From positions 372,001 through 436,000 of the forward strand of contig NZ_JRKI01000029.1 of assembly GCF_000935125.1 (NCBI RefSeq): a stretch of DNA of 64,000 nt, read 5' to 3'. Source of the stretch: Streptomyces natalensis ATCC 27448 (lineage in GTDB: Bacteria > Actinomycetota > Actinomycetes > Streptomycetales > Streptomycetaceae). Below, one piece after another: positions 62,219 to 64,000 of this stretch. Within the stretch, counting starts at the first letter, position 1; the number at the start of each line of letters is the position of its first letter. The position numbers and the translations under genes were made by a program. Below the pieces are notes generated by a model. It worked only from the letters and a program-made list of their open reading frames with translations, was not told where the DNA came from and ran no database searches.

Positions 62219-62355
62219 GGGAGAACCAGGTGTCGGACAACCCAGCCATGGGCGCCGACCCGTCAGACGCCTACAACGCCTGGGAGCCCATGGGGCATTC
62301 CGGCCGGGTCCTCACCGTTGCCGTCGTGCCGCTCGGTACCGGGCCGGATCGGTGA
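62215..62355 (+). CDS. Possible 46-residue small protein coupled to the kinase gene
   Basis: A GTG at 62215 overlaps the kinase TGA by 4 nt, the same coupling seen between the regulator and kinase, and has a good GAAGGAG site at 62203-62209. The frame of 46 codons ends at 62353-62355 and about 40 of 46 third positions are G or C, as in real genes here. The product (VRENQVSDNPAMGADPSDAY...) is polar at first and then has a short hydrophobic stretch near its end. I recognise no family. It may be a small regulator of the kinase, a decayed gene, or chance. Confidence 0.45.
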   Translation: MRENQVSDNPAMGADPSDAYNAWEPMGHSGRVLTVAVVPLGTGPDR

Positions 62356-62386
62356 CGGCCGGGAGTGGCCGGCCGATTCCTGCGAA

Positions 62387-62405
62387 GTCTCACAGGCGGT
62401 GAGAC
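62387..62405. promoter_or_regulatory. Inverted repeat, possible operator of the membrane-protein/MFS pair
   Basis: GTCTCAC-AGGCG-GTGAGAC is a perfect 7-bp inverted repeat with a 5-nt centre, in the gap between the small reading frame and the next gene and 48 nt before its GTG. The size fits a dimeric repressor site. No regulator can be named. Confidence 0.4.
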
Positions 62406-62452
62406 TAACCTGCGTCCTACAGGGTGTGCGACAAAGGAAGGGCTTGGGGCTC

Positions 62453-62683
62453 GTGTACGTGACCGTCTACCTGCTGCTGGTCGCACCGGCCCTACTGGCT
62501 GCGGCCGGCCCGCGCATGGCCCGCCGCCTCGCCCCGGCGGCCGCCGACCGCGCGGCCACCCTGGCAGCCGCCGACCCCGTCCCCCGCACGTTCGGCGCCC
62601 TGGCCGCCGTGACCGCACTCGCCCCGGCCAACGCCGACGCCGCCGCGGCACTCGGCCGGCTCCTGGAAGTCCTGCACCCGTGA
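62453..62683 (+). CDS. Short membrane protein, possible remnant of an M56-type peptidase
   Basis: A 76-residue product beginning VYVTVYLLLVAPALLAAAGPRMARRL: one hydrophobic helix, then an Arg pair and an Ala-rich soluble part. This opening resembles the N-terminus of BlaR/M56 membrane peptidases of Streptomyces, but the other helices and the zinc HExxH site are absent, so it is either a fragment or an unrelated small membrane protein. The stop overlaps the GTG of the MFS gene by 4 nt, which argues that it is translated. The start could also be the GTG at 62459. The ribosome site is poor (GGAAGG 12 nt away). Confidence 0.5.
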   Translation: MYVTVYLLLVAPALLAAAGPRMARRLAPAAADRAATLAAADPVPRTFGALAAVTALAPANADAAAALGRLLEVLHP

Positions 62684-63882
62684 CCGGGCCCGTACCGTCC
62701 CCCTCCGGGAGAGGCCCGGCGTGGCTGACGCGCAACGTCAAGACCCTGTGTGGGATTTCCTTCCTCCAGGACACGGCCAGCGAACTGCTCTACCCGATCC
62801 TGCCGATCTTCCTCACCACGGTGCTCGGCGCGCCACCCGCCGTCGTCGGCGCGATCGAGGGCCTGGCCGAGGGCGCCGCCTCCGTCACCAAGGTCGCCGC
62901 CGGACGCCTGGCCGACCTCATCGCTCGCCGACCGTTGATCGCCACCGGCTACGGGCTCGCCGCACTCGGCAAGTTGCTGATCGCCCTGGCCACCGTCTGG
63001 CCGCTGGTGCTTGTCGCCCGCGTCGTCGACCGCCTCGGCAAGGGCATGCGCTCCGCACCCCGCGACGCCCTCCTCATCGACGGCATCCCCAACGGCCGGC
63101 GCGGCAAGGTGTTCGGACTGCACCGCGCCGCCGACACCGCCGGAGCCGTCGTCGGCCCACTGCTGGGCCTGGCCCTCTACGAGGCGTTCGACCACCATCT
63201 GCGCCCATTGTTCTGGATCGCACTCATCCCCGCCGTCGCCTCCGTGGCCCTGGTCAGCGCCGTCCGCGACCCCCGCACCAAAACCAGAACCTCCGCACCG
63301 GCGGAACCCCCACGCGCACCATGGCGCGCGCTGCCCGGCCGCTACTGGCGGACCCTCACGCTGCTGGCAGCCTTCAACCTGCTCAACTTCCCCGACGCCC
63401 TGCTCCTGCTCCGCGCACACGACCTCGGTCTGACCACAGCCGGAGTGATCGGCGCGTACGCCGTCTACAACTTCGCCTACGCCGCCCTGTCCTACCCCGC
63501 GGGCGCCCTGTCGGACCGGCTTTCGCGCCCGCTGGTGTTCGCCGCCGGGTTGGCATTCTTCGCCATCGGCTACCTCGGACTCGGCCTCCTCCACGCCCCC
63601 TGGCTCGTGTTCGCCGTACTGCCTCTCTACGGCGGCTTCAACGCCTGCACCGACGGAGTCGGCAAAGCCTGGATCTCCACCCTCGTCCCCGACAGCCAAC
63701 AGGGCACCGCCCAGGGGCTCTACCAAGGCACCATCGGCGCCGCCGTCCTCATCGCCGGCCTCTGGGCCGGACTCGCCTGGGGCGCCGACGGCCACATCCC
63801 CCTCCTGGTCTCCGGTACGGGCGCCCTCGCCCTCGCCGCCACCCTGCCCGCCCTCGCCCGTGCCCCCATGGCAGCTCGGTGA
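62680..63882 (+). CDS. MFS transporter
   Basis: A 400-residue protein with about 12 hydrophobic segments and two loop 2-3-type motifs, GRLADLIARRP near residue 75 and GALSDRLSRP in the second half, typical of the major facilitator fold. A distinctive segment in the first half (RVVDRLGKGMRSAPRDALL, then RRGKVFGLHRAADTAGA) marks a subgroup common in bacteria but without a firmly known substrate. The GTG at 62680 overlaps the stop of the small membrane gene. It lies downstream of a two-component system, which may control it. Substrate unknown. Confidence 0.87.
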   Translation: MTGPVPSPSGRGPAWLTRNVKTLCGISFLQDTASELLYPILPIFLTTVLGAPPAVVGAIEGLAEGAASVTKVAAGRLADLIARRPLIATGYGLAALGKLLIALATVWPLVLVARVVDRLGKGMRSAPRDALLIDGIPNGRRGKVFGLHRAADTAGAVVGPLLGLALYEAFDHHLRPLFWIALIPAVASVALVSAVRDPRTKTRTSAPAEPPRAPWRALPGRYWRTLTLLAAFNLLNFPDALLLLRAHDLGLTTAGVIGAYAVYNFAYAALSYPAGALSDRLSRPLVFAAGLAFFAIGYLGLGLLHAPWLVFAVLPLYGGFNACTDGVGKAWISTLVPDSQQGTAQGLYQGTIGAAVLIAGLWAGLAWGADGHIPLLVSGTGALALAATLPALARAPMAAR

Positions 63883-63930
63883 CCACCACACCGCAGCAAC
63901 CGGCCCCCCACAGGCCGACCGCACCTCCGG

Positions 63931-64000
63931 TTAACGGGCACACTCCTGTGCCCGGGCCAGCAGCAGCTGCCGCTCCCGTTCGTTGCGGGTGAGTGCGGCG
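63931..64000 (-). CDS. C-terminal end of an unidentified gene (5' part outside window)
   Basis: Read from the right edge, the minus strand gives AALTRNERERQLLLARAQECAR, then TAA at 63933-63931. Its charged, helical, Leu- and Arg-rich composition looks like the end of a real protein, perhaps a helix-turn-helix or sigma-like protein, but 22 residues are too few to assign a family. Confidence 0.5.
   Translation of the reverse strand, partial: AALTRNERERQLLLARAQECAR
63935..63954. terminator. Hairpin between convergent genes
   Basis: CGGGCACA-CTCC-TGTGCCCG, a perfect 8-bp stem with a 4-nt loop, 53 nt after the MFS stop. It falls inside the last codons of the convergent minus-strand gene, so it can end the plus-strand transcript. 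Confidence 0.65.

Overview
The window looks like a high-GC actinomycete, almost certainly a Streptomyces. Coding DNA is strongly G/C-biased at third positions, GTG starts and 4-nt stop/start overlaps are common, and the content is typical of a Streptomyces secondary-metabolite island. About 53 kb is part of a polyene macrolide gene cluster whose gene order, protein lengths and module types match the pimaricin (natamycin) cluster. The gene symbols used are those orthologue names. The exact product (natamycin or a close tetraene epoxide relative such as lucensomycin) cannot be fixed from this window, because the remaining PKS genes, the glycosyltransferase and the pathway regulators lie outside it.

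Layout, 1-31 kb. A minus-strand PKS gene (pimS2) runs off the left edge and carries extension modules 5, 6 and most of 7. Upstream of it, on the same strand, lie a type II thioesterase (pimI) and a GDP-mannose 4,6-dehydratase (pimJ). A divergent regulatory region then starts a plus-strand run: two half-ABC exporters (pimA, pimB), a Tat-exported cholesterol oxidase (pimE), a sugar aminotransferase (pimC), a P450 with its ferredoxin (pimG, pimF) and the starter PKS (pimS0). A truncated secreted phosphatase-like gene sits between pimS0 and the next PKS.

Layout, 31-53 kb. The giant pimS1 (modules 1-4, minus strand) is divergent from pimD, the P450 whose relative installs the natamycin epoxide. 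Together the modules read: starter unit; module 1 ketoreduction only; modules 2-5 ketoreduction plus dehydration, giving four conjugated double bonds; module 6 ketoreduction only; module 7 methylmalonyl-type AT with ketoreduction. That is the expected upstream half of a 26-membered tetraene. PimJ and PimC make GDP-mycosamine precursors, PimG/PimF oxidise the methyl branch to a carboxylate, PimD epoxidises, PimA/PimB export, PimI edits stalled chains, and PimE links the cluster to sterols. Seven sites resembling the published PimM operator, one a perfect match, sit in the intergenic regions. Several have a -10-like hexamer at a fixed distance.

Layout, 53-64 kb. After a hairpin behind pimD the content changes. 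A four-gene minus-strand operon (two IucA/IucC-type NIS synthetases, a PLP decarboxylase and an MFS exporter) should make and export a carboxylate siderophore. A 0.6-kb region without a gene follows. A plus-strand series of overlapping genes comes next: response regulator, histidine kinase, a possible 46-residue small protein, a short membrane protein and an MFS transporter. A convergent partial gene enters from the right edge.
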